Origin: Cohnella sp. CFH 77786
GTDB taxonomy: Bacteria; Bacillota; Bacilli; Paenibacillales; Paenibacillaceae
Direction of reading: 5' to 3'
Assembly (NCBI RefSeq): GCF_019400745.1
Contig: NZ_WJIB01000002.1
Location: forward strand, 434,001 to 498,000
Length of the DNA: 64,000 nt
This document shows positions 53,521 to 62,564 of this stretch, piece after piece. Under the pieces are notes generated by a model. The model was not told the DNA's origin, made no database searches, and saw nothing but the letters and a program-made list of their open reading frames with translations. Position numbers and translations under genes: made by a program. Each line of letters opens with the position of its first letter. The first letter of the stretch is position 1.

Positions 53521-53661
53521 CGCTGAAGTTCTGTGGGTATTCCTCTCTATATCCGCGCCGAAGGATGGTTTCTTTATGATCGTTCAAGCCTGGGAAGATT
53601 GTCACTTCCTGTCGATCCGGCTACAATGGGAGAGACAAGTTATGGAAGAGAGGTTTGATCT

Positions 53662-54411
53662 TTGAAGCGCATTCTCATCACGGACGATTCCGCAATCATG
53701 CGTAGAAACCTGAGAGCGATCCTCTCGAATGCCGGGTATGAAGTCGTGGCCGAAGCGGCCGACGGCGAGGAGGCGCTTCAAGCGTACCGCAAGTATCTCC
53801 CCGACCTGGTGACGATGGACATCACGATGCCGGTGATGGACGGCTTGGAGACGGTCAAGCGGATCATCCGCGAGTATCCGGGAGCCCGGATCGTCGTGAT
53901 CAGCGCCTTCGATCAGCGGCGGATGCTGTTCGAGGCGATGGAGAACGGAGCCAAGCACTATTTGATCAAACCGATCACGGCAGATAAGCTGCTCTCGGCC
54001 GTACGACAGCAGCTTGAGCCTTCCCCTGTCCCGGTTTCCGAACCGGTCGCCGCCGGATCTCCCGAGCGTCCCGCGACTTCAAGCTTGACGGCTGAAGGGC
54101 CCGGTTTCGACATCGAGAACAAAGACGGGATGTTCACGATTTCGTTCGCCGATCCGATGAGGCCGGGTCCCTATGCCGATTTGCGAACGGCCGTGCAAGG
54201 ACTGCTTTTCGTGAAGCCGATCAACATTGCCTTTCATTTCGGAGACGCGCAGGGGTGCCATCCGGCGTTGGCTGACGAACTGGAGGCATTGATCGGTACG
54301 ATCCGGCAAGCCGGGGGGAACGCCTTCGCAGGCGCCCGGAACGAGACGCTGGCCGCCGCGCTGCGCAACCGGTTGTCCGTACCGATCGGGGCGGAAGGAC
54401 GGAGCGGGTGA
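53662..54411 (+). CDS. CheY-like response regulator with C-terminal STAS-like domain (1)
   Basis: Residues 1-120 are a receiver domain: RILITDDSAIMRRNLRAIL, the phosphorylated Asp in LVTMDITMPVMDG and Lys in YLIKPIT. A Pro/Ser/Glu linker follows, then ~100 residues (FDIENKDGMFTISFADP, LRTAVQGLLFVKPINIAFHF) with the strand-helix pattern of STAS domains, matching the last gene of this operon. Start TTG 53662 after AGAGAGG. The cyclase start overlaps its stop by 4 bp. Output is probably by protein contact, since there is no DNA-binding domain. Confidence 0.85.
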   Translation: MKRILITDDSAIMRRNLRAILSNAGYEVVAEAADGEEALQAYRKYLPDLVTMDITMPVMDGLETVKRIIREYPGARIVVISAFDQRRMLFEAMENGAKHYLIKPITADKLLSAVRQQLEPSPVPVSEPVAAGSPERPATSSLTAEGPGFDIENKDGMFTISFADPMRPGPYADLRTAVQGLLFVKPINIAFHFGDAQGCHPALADELEALIGTIRQAGGNAFAGARNETLAAALRNRLSVPIGAEGRSG

Positions 54412-55532
54412 AGGCGGCGGATATTCCGAACAAGCTCCGGACGCCGCTCGTCGCGTGCCTGGTTCTTCTGATCGGCCTTCCGGCCTTTGCGCTCGGGTGG
54501 TACTCGATTAACGGCTTGTCCGGAAACCGGGCAACCTGGGGATTCGCCTTGTTCGCGCTTACGCTGGTGGGGATCGCCGCTTATGCGTTCTTGCTGCTGC
54601 GTTTCCTCCGGATCCGCGTCCATGAACCGCTGCGCTACTTTCGTTCCAGGCTGGAGGACATCTCGGAAGGCTTTATTCCGGACGAGATTCCGGAGGAACC
54701 GTTCCGCAGGGCCGAGCCCGGCATCGCGGAAGCGTTCCGGCAAGTGATCGAGATTAACCGGATGCTGCTGAGGAACGTGGACAACCTGGAGCAAGGCTTC
54801 GAGGAAGAGCGACAGGCGAAATTGGCTCAACTCGCGCTCACGAACGCCTATCAGCGGTTCGTTCCCAAAGACTTCATCAGCTTTCTCCAGAAATCGAGCA
54901 TCACGGAAGTGAAGCTCGGCGACCATGTCCAGACGGAAATGACGATTCTCGTGTCGGACATCCGTTCCTTCACCGCCTTGTCCGAAGGATTGACGCCCGA
55001 AGAAAACTTCCGGTTGATCAATGCCTACCTATATGTCATGGAACCGGTGGTCAACGAGCATCACGGGTTCATCGACAAATATATAGGCGATTCGATCATG
55101 GCTCTCTTCCACAGGAGTCCTGACCATGCCTTACTTGCCGCGCTTCGGATGCTGGAACGGCTCCGCGAGTTCAACCGGGACCGCGCGGCCGCCGGCGAAG
55201 AGCCGCTGGCGATCGGCATCGGGATCAATACGGGTTCCATGATGCTGGGTATCGTCGGCGGGGAGAACCGGATGGAAGGAACGGTGATCAGCGATGCCGT
55301 CAATCTCGCCTCCCGGATGGAAGAGTTCAACAAAGCGTACGGCACTTCCATTCTGTTCTCGGAGCATACATACCGCCGTCTGGCGGATCCTTCCCGGTTC
55401 CGGGTCAGACGGGTCGATCGGGTGCGGGTGAAGGGCAAGAAGGAACCCGTCGAAATCTATGAAGTAACCGGAGAAGGTCCTCCCGCGGGCCGCCCGGCCT
55501 ACGACTCCCAAGAAGCAGGTGAAACCTTGTGA
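54408..55532 (+). CDS. Membrane class III adenylate/guanylate cyclase
   Basis: The 374-residue protein has two membrane helices (VACLVLLIGLPAFALGW, WGFALFALTLVGIAAYAFLL), a HAMP-like and coiled-coil linker and a class III cyclase domain from ~175: MTILVSDIRSFTALSEG and DKYIGDSIMALF provide the two metal Asp, GIGINTGSMMLGIVGGENRM and GTVISDAVNLASRMEEF the later active-site blocks. GTG 54408 overlaps the previous stop; its own stop overlaps the kinase start. It likely makes cAMP or cGMP under control of its operon partners. Confidence 0.88.
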   Translation: MKAADIPNKLRTPLVACLVLLIGLPAFALGWYSINGLSGNRATWGFALFALTLVGIAAYAFLLLRFLRIRVHEPLRYFRSRLEDISEGFIPDEIPEEPFRRAEPGIAEAFRQVIEINRMLLRNVDNLEQGFEEERQAKLAQLALTNAYQRFVPKDFISFLQKSSITEVKLGDHVQTEMTILVSDIRSFTALSEGLTPEENFRLINAYLYVMEPVVNEHHGFIDKYIGDSIMALFHRSPDHALLAALRMLERLREFNRDRAAAGEEPLAIGIGINTGSMMLGIVGGENRMEGTVISDAVNLASRMEEFNKAYGTSILFSEHTYRRLADPSRFRVRRVDRVRVKGKKEPVEIYEVTGEGPPAGRPAYDSQEAGETL

Positions 55533-58483
55533 CTGCCAAGCCCCAGCAGGCCGTTCGCAGCCATTACCCCAAGCCGGGAAATAAGATAAACCGCCGGACG
55601 CTCAGGAGACGGGTACGCCGCCTGTTCTATCTGTCCAACATGGTCAACACGTTTCTGTTCGCCTGCATTACGCTGGCCTTGATCGGATTCATTTTCAAGC
55701 CGATTACGGAAGCCGCCGCCACTTATATCAGCTCTTCCATCGCCGAAGAGATCAATTCTCCATCGTTCCTTCAGGAGATGAAGATCGGGAAGCTGGAGGA
55801 TTTCAATCCGGACAGTCCCGAAGCCCAGCCGTGGAAAGCCAAGATGGACCGGATGACCAAGATCGAATACTTCCTTCCCATGTCCTGGGATCCGAATTCG
55901 GGGGAAGTCGATTTAGCGCCTCCCAAGAGAGTCGATTTTTCGGATGTGATGATTTACGTTCAAGTGGATTTGGCCGGGAAAACCGTCTATTCGAACAACG
56001 AAGCCATGGCTTCCCCGAAGGGGCTGCTGAAGCTGGTGGACCGCTTGTACCATTCGGATTCCCTCAACGAGCTGTATAATACGTCAGGAGATCGGATCGG
56101 GCAGGTGAAAGTCGGCTTCTCCCCGGCGGTAACTGCCTTCATGCTCGCGCTCATGGTCGTCTTGTTCATCGTGATGTTCGTCATTATGCAGCTGTTTTCC
56201 TTGCTTTTCAGCAAGCTGTTCTCGATTCCGGTGCTCAAACCGCTGATGCAGCTCAAAGACAACATCCAGGGGATTGCGCGGGACCGTTACGAGGATGTCG
56301 CAGGGAACCGGGTGGAGCTGAGACGGCCGCTGCGGGAAATCGAAGAGCTCGCGGATGCCACGAATCTGATCATAGAGAAGATGAGTGATTACGCCGACCA
56401 GCTCCATATTCAGAAGCAGACGCTGGAGGACCAGAACGAGGAGCTCGAAGCGCAAAATCAGGAGCTCATGGAGTCCAAGGAGATCATCCAGCGGGCCCAA
56501 CTGGAAATCGCCCGGAAGGAAGCCGCGCTTCGGAACATCCTGAATCATGCGGGGCAGGGCTTCCTGACGTTCGGCGCGGATCTGTCGGTCCACCCGGTGT
56601 TCAGCCAGGAATGCGTCAAAATATTGTCTCCGGATCGGCCGCTCGCCGGGCGCTCTTTCCCGGCCTTAATCTCCTCCGGGGACGAAGAACAGCGGATATT
56701 CATGGAGAACATCCTCGTGAAAATTCTGCAGGACCGCGACCGCAACCGCCGGGAAATCTACATGCCGCTCCTTATTGAAGAGGTCCGAACCTGCGGGCGG
56801 ATCGTGCACGTCGACTATAAAATCATACCGGATCCCGAGAACGAGACCGGCGAGATATTCATGGTCGTCCTGACCGACATCACGGAAAAACGGGCGCTTC
56901 AATCGCAAATGGAAGCGGAACGGAATACCCTCAAGATGGTCGTCAAAGTCATGGTCCATTATGCCGACTTCTCCTCCAGCGTGAAGGATTTCCGCAAATT
57001 CCTCGAGTACGACCTGAAGCAGCTGGCGTCCAGGGACGAGCCGATAGGGGACAAGCTGACGGTCGTATTCCGCCATCTCCATACGTTCAAAGGCACTTTC
57101 GCACAATGGGGTCTTCGCCAGATCACGGAAAGGCTGCACGAAGCGGAAACCCTCGTTTCCAAGCTCGGCAAGCGGGAACCGTCCGAAGCCATGGAATGGC
57201 TGGACGAACTGGAAGACATGTCCTTGGAGACAGCCCTGGAAGAGGACATGCAGATGCTACGGGACACCGTCGGCGACGAGTTCCTCCAAGACCGGGACGT
57301 CCTGATGATCGACAAGGCCCGCTTGATCGAGATCGAGAAGAAAATGCTGCAAACGTTGTCGCCGGTCGATTGCAAGCTGTTGCTGCCCGACCTGCGCAAG
57401 CTCAGGTACAAGCCTTTCCGCGACCTGCTCAAGACCTATCCCGAATACGTGGAAGGGCTGGCCTCGCGGCTCGAGAAATCCGTGAACCGCTTCGACATCC
57501 GGGGCGGGGACTTCCTCGCCGATACGGATAAATACGGGGAGCTTGGCCGGTCCCTTATCCATATTTTCCGCAACGCTGTCGACCACGGCATCGAGACGGC
57601 CGAGGAGAGGGAGGCTTCCGGCAAGGAGGTTTCGGCCAACTTGATCTGCGACGTTAGCCGGGGGGCGGATTCGATTCTCTTGTCCATCGCCGACGACGGA
57701 AAGGGAATCGACGTCTCCGCGATCAAGGCCCGGGCGCAGGCCGCCGGCATCTATGCGGAAGACCGTCTGGCTAACTTGGACGATCGGGAAGCGCTCGACC
57801 TCATTTTCCGCGACGAGCTCTCGACGAAGGAGCAAGTCACGGAACTGTCCGGACGGGGAATCGGATTGTCCTCCGTCAAAGCCGAAGTGCTTCGTCTGGG
57901 CGGCACGATCGAAGTGATGACCGGGCCGGGGCAGGGCACGATCTTCCGCATTACGCTTCCGGCTGACGAATTGACCGATCTTCCGCAGCTCGGCGTGCCG
58001 ACGGTGATCGAACCGCTGGTCCGCACCACCGAGACCTTCTTCCGCGAGCAAGCCGGCGTCCGCCTGGTCGCCGACGAAATGGTTCAGCTGCAGCAGGGGA
58101 AGAACGACAAGCTGCTGCTGAACAAGGTGACCACGTTCATCCATGTCAAAGGGGCGGTGGAAGGCATCTTCGTGATGACGGCAGACGACCGGCTTTCTCG
58201 AATATTGCTTCAGCGCATGGTCATCGGAGGGATTCCGGAGGCAGAAGAGGACGCATTCGTCGAGGACAGTCTGGCGGAAGCCGCCAATACGGTGCTCGGG
58301 AATTCCCTGAGCCAGCTGCAGAGCCTGGAAGAATTCATTCTGATGGATCCGCCGATCACGATCCGCACGGAGGGGGCTTCCATCCGATACGCGGATTCGG
58401 AAATCTGGACGTGCCGTCTGGATTCCGGGCAAGGGGTGCTTCGCGTCGGCTTCGTCATTCTCAAGAAAAGCAGTTTAACCTAG
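55529..58483 (+). CDS. Membrane CheA-like hybrid kinase with CheX-like tail
   Basis: Order in 984 residues: membrane helix (~36-60), outside domain (~61-200), second helix (~205-230, FMLALMVVLFIVMFVIMQLF), HAMP, coiled coil (QTLEDQNEELEAQNQELMES), PAS (~340-450), Hpt with phospho-His518 in RHLHTFKGTFAQWG, a CheA-type ATPase domain (HIFRNAVDHGIE, SIADDGKGIDVSAIK, SGRGIGLSSVKAEV) and a C-terminal CheX/CheC-like domain (~830-980). The P3 and CheW-binding P5 domains of CheA are absent, so it is not an ordinary chemotaxis kinase. GTG 55529 overlaps the cyclase stop. It should phosphorylate the flanking CheY-STAS proteins. Confidence 0.88.
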   Translation: MTAKPQQAVRSHYPKPGNKINRRTLRRRVRRLFYLSNMVNTFLFACITLALIGFIFKPITEAAATYISSSIAEEINSPSFLQEMKIGKLEDFNPDSPEAQPWKAKMDRMTKIEYFLPMSWDPNSGEVDLAPPKRVDFSDVMIYVQVDLAGKTVYSNNEAMASPKGLLKLVDRLYHSDSLNELYNTSGDRIGQVKVGFSPAVTAFMLALMVVLFIVMFVIMQLFSLLFSKLFSIPVLKPLMQLKDNIQGIARDRYEDVAGNRVELRRPLREIEELADATNLIIEKMSDYADQLHIQKQTLEDQNEELEAQNQELMESKEIIQRAQLEIARKEAALRNILNHAGQGFLTFGADLSVHPVFSQECVKILSPDRPLAGRSFPALISSGDEEQRIFMENILVKILQDRDRNRREIYMPLLIEEVRTCGRIVHVDYKIIPDPENETGEIFMVVLTDITEKRALQSQMEAERNTLKMVVKVMVHYADFSSSVKDFRKFLEYDLKQLASRDEPIGDKLTVVFRHLHTFKGTFAQWGLRQITERLHEAETLVSKLGKREPSEAMEWLDELEDMSLETALEEDMQMLRDTVGDEFLQDRDVLMIDKARLIEIEKKMLQTLSPVDCKLLLPDLRKLRYKPFRDLLKTYPEYVEGLASRLEKSVNRFDIRGGDFLADTDKYGELGRSLIHIFRNAVDHGIETAEEREASGKEVSANLICDVSRGADSILLSIADDGKGIDVSAIKARAQAAGIYAEDRLANLDDREALDLIFRDELSTKEQVTELSGRGIGLSSVKAEVLRLGGTIEVMTGPGQGTIFRITLPADELTDLPQLGVPTVIEPLVRTTETFFREQAGVRLVADEMVQLQQGKNDKLLLNKVTTFIHVKGAVEGIFVMTADDRLSRILLQRMVIGGIPEAEEDAFVEDSLAEAANTVLGNSLSQLQSLEEFILMDPPITIRTEGASIRYADSEIWTCRLDSGQGVLRVGFVILKKSSLT

Positions 58484-58495
58484 GAGGTTATCCAT

Positions 58496-59233
58496 TTGGC
58501 CAGAATATTGATCGTAGACGATTCCGTGATCATGCGGAGAAATCTGAAATCGATGCTTGTGCAGGCGGGCCACACGATCGTCGGAGAAGCTTCCGACGGA
58601 ATGGAGGCGTACCGGGAATACGCGAGGCTGCTGCCGGACCTCGTGACGATGGACATCACGATGCCGGTCATGAACGGGATCGACGCCGTCAAAAAAATCA
58701 TGGCCACGTATCCGGAAGCCAACATCATCATGATTAGCGCGCTGGACCAGCGGAACATGGTGTTCGAGGCGATCCAGAACGGCGCCAAGCACTATATCCT
58801 CAAACCGGTGACCGTGGAGAAGATTCTCGAAACGGTGAACGAAGTTCTGAAAATCAAATCCCCGGACGTCGCGTCCATGACAGAGGAGAACGGGCGGGAC
58901 AACGACGTGCCGCTGGCGATCGAGAACAAGAACGGAATCTTCCTCATCCGGATCGGACACGGAATCACGGACGAGAAGCTGGACGAGCTTCAGACGGCGG
59001 TGCAAGGGTTCCTCTACGTCAAGCCGCTCCGAGCCGTCGTCGATTTCGGCAGCATCGGGATGCTGCAGGAGGACTTGCTGGTCCGTATCCTGGGCCTCAT
59101 GAGAAAGCTGCATGACGCCGGAGGTGCGGTCAAGGCGCTCAGCCATAACCACAGTCTGATCGAATCCCTGAAGCAGCATAATCAAGGCGAATTTTTCCGC
59201 ATTCATACCGAATGGGCGCAAGTCGTCTTTTGA
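58496..59233 (+). CDS. CheY-like response regulator with C-terminal STAS-like domain (2)
   Basis: 245 residues, same layout as the operon's first gene: RILIVDDSVIMRRNLKSML, LVTMDITMPVMNGID with the phospho-Asp and YILKPVTVEKI, then a STAS-like half (LAIENKNGIFLIRIGHG, LQTAVQGFLYVKPLRAVVDF). The two are clear paralogues but diverged, implying distinct targets. TTG 58496 behind AGGAGG. A terminator follows, so this is the last gene. Confidence 0.87.
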   Translation: MARILIVDDSVIMRRNLKSMLVQAGHTIVGEASDGMEAYREYARLLPDLVTMDITMPVMNGIDAVKKIMATYPEANIIMISALDQRNMVFEAIQNGAKHYILKPVTVEKILETVNEVLKIKSPDVASMTEENGRDNDVPLAIENKNGIFLIRIGHGITDEKLDELQTAVQGFLYVKPLRAVVDFGSIGMLQEDLLVRILGLMRKLHDAGGAVKALSHNHSLIESLKQHNQGEFFRIHTEWAQVVF

Positions 59234-59253
59234 ACGGATCGGCCAAACCGAGG

Positions 59254-59276
59254 GCACCGGCAATCGTTGCCGGTGT
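59254..59276 (+). terminator. Terminator after the signalling operon
   Basis: GCACCGGCAA pairs with TTGCCGGTGT, loop TCG, 20 bp after the stop. There is only a short T-poor tail. Confidence 0.6.
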
Positions 59277-59480
59277 CATTCATGATGGAAGGAAGGGTTG
59301 CCCCGCCGTTTACAGAGATCCGAAGGGGACTTTAACAATTTTTTAACAAAAAATCGTAATGCATCTTTATACATTTCTCGCCAGAAATCGTCACCGGTAA
59401 GTCGTGAAAATTCGACAAACCCTGCGCCGTCCTCGATTGAAGCGTTTTCAATTGGAAATGAAAAGAGCTCACAAAACGAA

Positions 59481-59500
59481 GAGGCACAAGCCTCATTTTT
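59481..59500 (+). terminator. Leader terminator or small-RNA end upstream of the Opp-type operon
   Basis: GAGGC-ACAA-GCCTC is followed by ATTTTTTG, and flanking ACAAAA/TTTTTGT can extend the stem. It sits about 270 bp before the substrate-binding protein gene in an AT-rich gap (59277-59767) without a gene. It could end a small RNA or attenuate the operon. Confidence 0.5.
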
Positions 59501-59767
59501 TGTTGTGGATTTTAGATGATAGAATTTGGCAGGAGAAAGATCGGGTTCCGATTTTCCAGTAAGAGCGGGATTGCGTTTTCAGAACGCAAGCCGGAGCGCG
59601 AAAAATGTTTATGAACAAAAGCTAATAATTATTAATTTCGTACGGGATATTCGGGAGAAATCGAATAAAAAAATTCTTCCGATAACTTGGAAAAGTCGTT
59701 ATGATTTAAAAAGGCGTACTCCGCTTTTGCCATGATTTTCCGCAATAATTAAGAGGAGGATGAAAAC

Positions 59768-61501
59768 GTGAGAAAAAAGAAGTGGGTCTCGAGCTTCACC
59801 GTTTTTGCACTAGCGGCCGTACTCATCGCGGGCTGTACCGGCAATAAGCCGCAGGAATCTGCCTCCCCCTCGGCGTCGCCCAGCGCGACATCCAGCGAAT
59901 CTCCCTCCGAATCTCCTTCCGCCAGCCCGGCCGGGCCCAAAGACGGCGGAACCTTGACGATCAGCACGTTCTCCGACATGGTATCCGTCAACCCGATTTT
60001 CATTAACGATACCGCATCCGGTGACCTGGACGCCTTGATTTTCGCGAAGCTGTACGATTTGGACCGCAACGCCAATCTGGCCGCCGAGCCGTGGTCGCTC
60101 GCCGCCGAGCTGCCTCAGGTTGCCGCGGACAATAAGACTTATGTCATCAAGCTGAAGCCGAACGCCAAATGGAGCGACGGCCAGCCGATCACCGCGGAAG
60201 ACGTGAAATTCACGTTCGATACGATCCGGAATCCGGACGTCGGCTCTCCGGCGATCAGCACGTTGGATAAAATCGATACGATCACCGTCAAGGACCCCCA
60301 GACGGTGGAAATCAAGCTGAAGCAGGTATACGCGCCGTTCCCGTACTCCCTGTACATCTCCATCGTGCCGCAGCACATCCTCAAGGACGTTCCTGCCAAG
60401 GAACTTAAGGCGCACAAGTTCGGGGTCGATCCGGCCCAAACGGTGACCAGCGGACCGTGGAAATGGACGGAATGGACGCAAGGCCAGCATTTCACGATCG
60501 AGAAGGACCCGAACTACTGGGGCGAGAAGAAGCCGCATATCGACAAGATCGTGTACAAGATCTACGCGGACCAGAACACGGAAGTTCAGGCGCTCATGAA
60601 GGGCGACGTTCAAATGACGGAAGCGATCCCGCTGACGCAGATCGAAGCCGTGAAGAAGCAGCAGAACCTCAACGTCATCCTGGCGCCGGGACCGCAATAC
60701 GAGTACATCCAATTCAACTTCAAGGACGAGAACTTCCCGCAGAAGGTGTCTCCGTTCAAGAGCCAGAAGACCCGTCAAGCGATCGCCTACGCGCTCAACC
60801 GCCAAGGCATGGTCGACAACGTGCTGAAGGGCGCCGGCGCCCTGATGAACTCCCCGTTCCTCCCCAAATCGTGGGCGGACCCGGGCGACAAAGCCGTCAA
60901 TTACGCATACGATCCCGAGAAGGCGAAAGCGCTGCTGGCGGAAGACGGGTGGAAGCCGGGTAAAGACGGCATCCTCGAGAAGGACGGCATCCGCTTCTCG
61001 TTCGAACTGCAGTACAACGCGGGCAACAGCCGCCGCGAGCAAGTATCGGCGATCGTCCAACAGAACTTGAAGGACGTCGGCATCGAGGTGATTCCGAAAG
61101 GCATCGACTTCGCGACCTGGATCGACCAGAACGTCACGCCCGGCAAGTTCCCGGCGATCCTGCTCGGATGGTCGCTGTCCAACCCGGATCCGGACGCGGA
61201 GAGCATCTTCTCGTCCAAATATTTCCCGCCGGCCGGACAGAACAGCGGCTGGTACGTGAACAAAGAGCTCGACGAGCTGTGGGTGAAAGGCCAACAAACC
61301 GTCGACAAAACCGAGCGCGCCAAGATTTATCACGAGATCGGCGAGAAAATTTCGATTGACCTGCCCTACGTATTCCTGTACCAATACGGCCTCCCGCAAG
61401 GCGTGGACGCTTCGAAGGTCAAATGGGCGGAGGAAGACCGTCCCGAATCGTCCCTTGCCTACGGCTATCTGTTCCATATCATCAACTGGTGGTTAGAGTA
61501 A
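59768..61501 (+). CDS. Oligopeptide-type ABC transporter substrate-binding lipoprotein
   Basis: The 577-residue SBP_bac_5 family protein has a lipoprotein signal (FALAAVLIAGC, Cys at 24), a Ser/Pro/Glu linker, then LTISTFSDMVSVNPIF, WSDGQPITAEDVKFTFDTI and FKSQKTRQAIAYALNRQGM, the typical peptide-binding-protein blocks. It is tethered to the membrane and delivers peptides, or nickel or sugars in some relatives, to the permeases that follow. GTG start with GAGGAGGATG upstream. A strong hairpin separates it from the permease genes, consistent with higher expression. Confidence 0.93.
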   Translation: MRKKKWVSSFTVFALAAVLIAGCTGNKPQESASPSASPSATSSESPSESPSASPAGPKDGGTLTISTFSDMVSVNPIFINDTASGDLDALIFAKLYDLDRNANLAAEPWSLAAELPQVAADNKTYVIKLKPNAKWSDGQPITAEDVKFTFDTIRNPDVGSPAISTLDKIDTITVKDPQTVEIKLKQVYAPFPYSLYISIVPQHILKDVPAKELKAHKFGVDPAQTVTSGPWKWTEWTQGQHFTIEKDPNYWGEKKPHIDKIVYKIYADQNTEVQALMKGDVQMTEAIPLTQIEAVKKQQNLNVILAPGPQYEYIQFNFKDENFPQKVSPFKSQKTRQAIAYALNRQGMVDNVLKGAGALMNSPFLPKSWADPGDKAVNYAYDPEKAKALLAEDGWKPGKDGILEKDGIRFSFELQYNAGNSRREQVSAIVQQNLKDVGIEVIPKGIDFATWIDQNVTPGKFPAILLGWSLSNPDPDAESIFSSKYFPPAGQNSGWYVNKELDELWVKGQQTVDKTERAKIYHEIGEKISIDLPYVFLYQYGLPQGVDASKVKWAEEDRPESSLAYGYLFHIINWWLE

Positions 61502-61538
61502 GCGGAATCGCAAGGACATCATCTTAATTCTAAAGATT

Positions 61539-61568
61539 CAGGGGAAGGTCCCGCGGGCCCTTCCCCTG
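61539..61568 (+). terminator. Intercistronic hairpin between the binding-protein and permease genes
   Basis: CAGGGGAAGG pairs perfectly with CCTTCCCCTG around TCCCGCGGGC. Such hairpins usually stabilise the binding-protein message or cause partial termination. Confidence 0.75.
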
Positions 61569-61592
61569 TCTCCAAGGAGAGGAGGACGCCGG

Positions 61593-62564
61593 ATGACCGA
61601 GTATTTGATACGCCGTTTGCTGCAATCCGTGCTGGTGCTTTTCCTCATATCCATCCTCACGTTCGCCATCATCCATGCGGCTCCAGGCGGTCCGACGCAA
61701 GTGTTCCTGGCGCCGGGGCTGTCTCCGGAAGCGGCCAAAGTGCAGGCTCACAACCTCGGCTTGGACCAACCGGTTCCCGTGCAGTATTTGAAATGGATCG
61801 GGGGAATGCTTCAAGGGGATTTGGGCCACACGTTCAAGAACAACATCCCCGTCGGCGACATCCTGTGGCCAACCGTGAAGAACACGATCATTCTGATGGC
61901 GTCGGCCTGGATTCTGTCCCTGATCATCGCCATCCCTTGGGGCATCTACAACAGCACCCGGGAATACGGCTTTTCCGACCATACTTCCAATTTCATTTCG
62001 TATCTCGGCTTCGCGATGCCGACGTTCTGGTTCGGCATCATTCTGCAGCAGACGTTCGCGCTTAAGCTGGATCTGCTGCCTCTATCCGACATGTACGACA
62101 TGGACAAGCAAGGAGACGTCGGAAACCTGATCCTGCATCTCGTTCTTCCCGTAACGGTGCTATCTCTCGGCTTTCTAGCCGGTTATGTTAAATATTCCCG
62201 TTCCAGCATGCTCGAGGTGCTGAACCAAGATTATGTGCGCACGGCCCGCGCCAAAGGCTTGAAGGAACGAAAAGTCGTTTACCGCCACGCCCTTCGCAAC
62301 GCGCTGATCCCCATCATCACGATCCTCGGCCTCGATCTGCCGATTCTGGTCGGCGGCGCGGCGTTAACCGAAAACGTATTCAACTGGCCCGGAATGGGCC
62401 GCCTGTTCGTGGAAATGGCCGTAGCGCGCGAATATTCCGTGCTCATGTCCATCACGCTCGTCGTTTCCGTCATGGTCGTGGTCGGCAACCTGCTGGCGGA
62501 TATTCTCTATGCCGTCGTGGATCCCCGCGTACAGTACGGGCGGAAGGGCGGTGCGGCCGCATGA
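61593..62564 (+). CDS. OppB/DppB-type ABC permease
   Basis: The 323-residue protein has six membrane helices; the cytoplasmic EAA loop that docks with the ATPase is DYVRTARAKGLKERKVVYRH. The N-terminal start LIRRLLQSVLVLFLISILTF is typical of the family. AAGGAGAGGAGG precedes the ATG. The next permease overlaps its stop by 4 bp. Confidence 0.93.
   Translation: MTEYLIRRLLQSVLVLFLISILTFAIIHAAPGGPTQVFLAPGLSPEAAKVQAHNLGLDQPVPVQYLKWIGGMLQGDLGHTFKNNIPVGDILWPTVKNTIILMASAWILSLIIAIPWGIYNSTREYGFSDHTSNFISYLGFAMPTFWFGIILQQTFALKLDLLPLSDMYDMDKQGDVGNLILHLVLPVTVLSLGFLAGYVKYSRSSMLEVLNQDYVRTARAKGLKERKVVYRHALRNALIPIITILGLDLPILVGGAALTENVFNWPGMGRLFVEMAVAREYSVLMSITLVVSVMVVVGNLLADILYAVVDPRVQYGRKGGAAA

Noticed and set aside
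53662..59233. A chemotaxis (che) operon
   Set aside because: The kinase lacks the P3 and CheW-like domains, no receptor, CheW, CheB or CheR is present, and the receivers carry extra STAS-like domains.
59810..61477. Long Arg/Leu/Val-rich frame opposite the peptide-binding lipoprotein gene
   Set aside because: Shadow frame; the plus strand has lipobox, family motifs and ribosome site.
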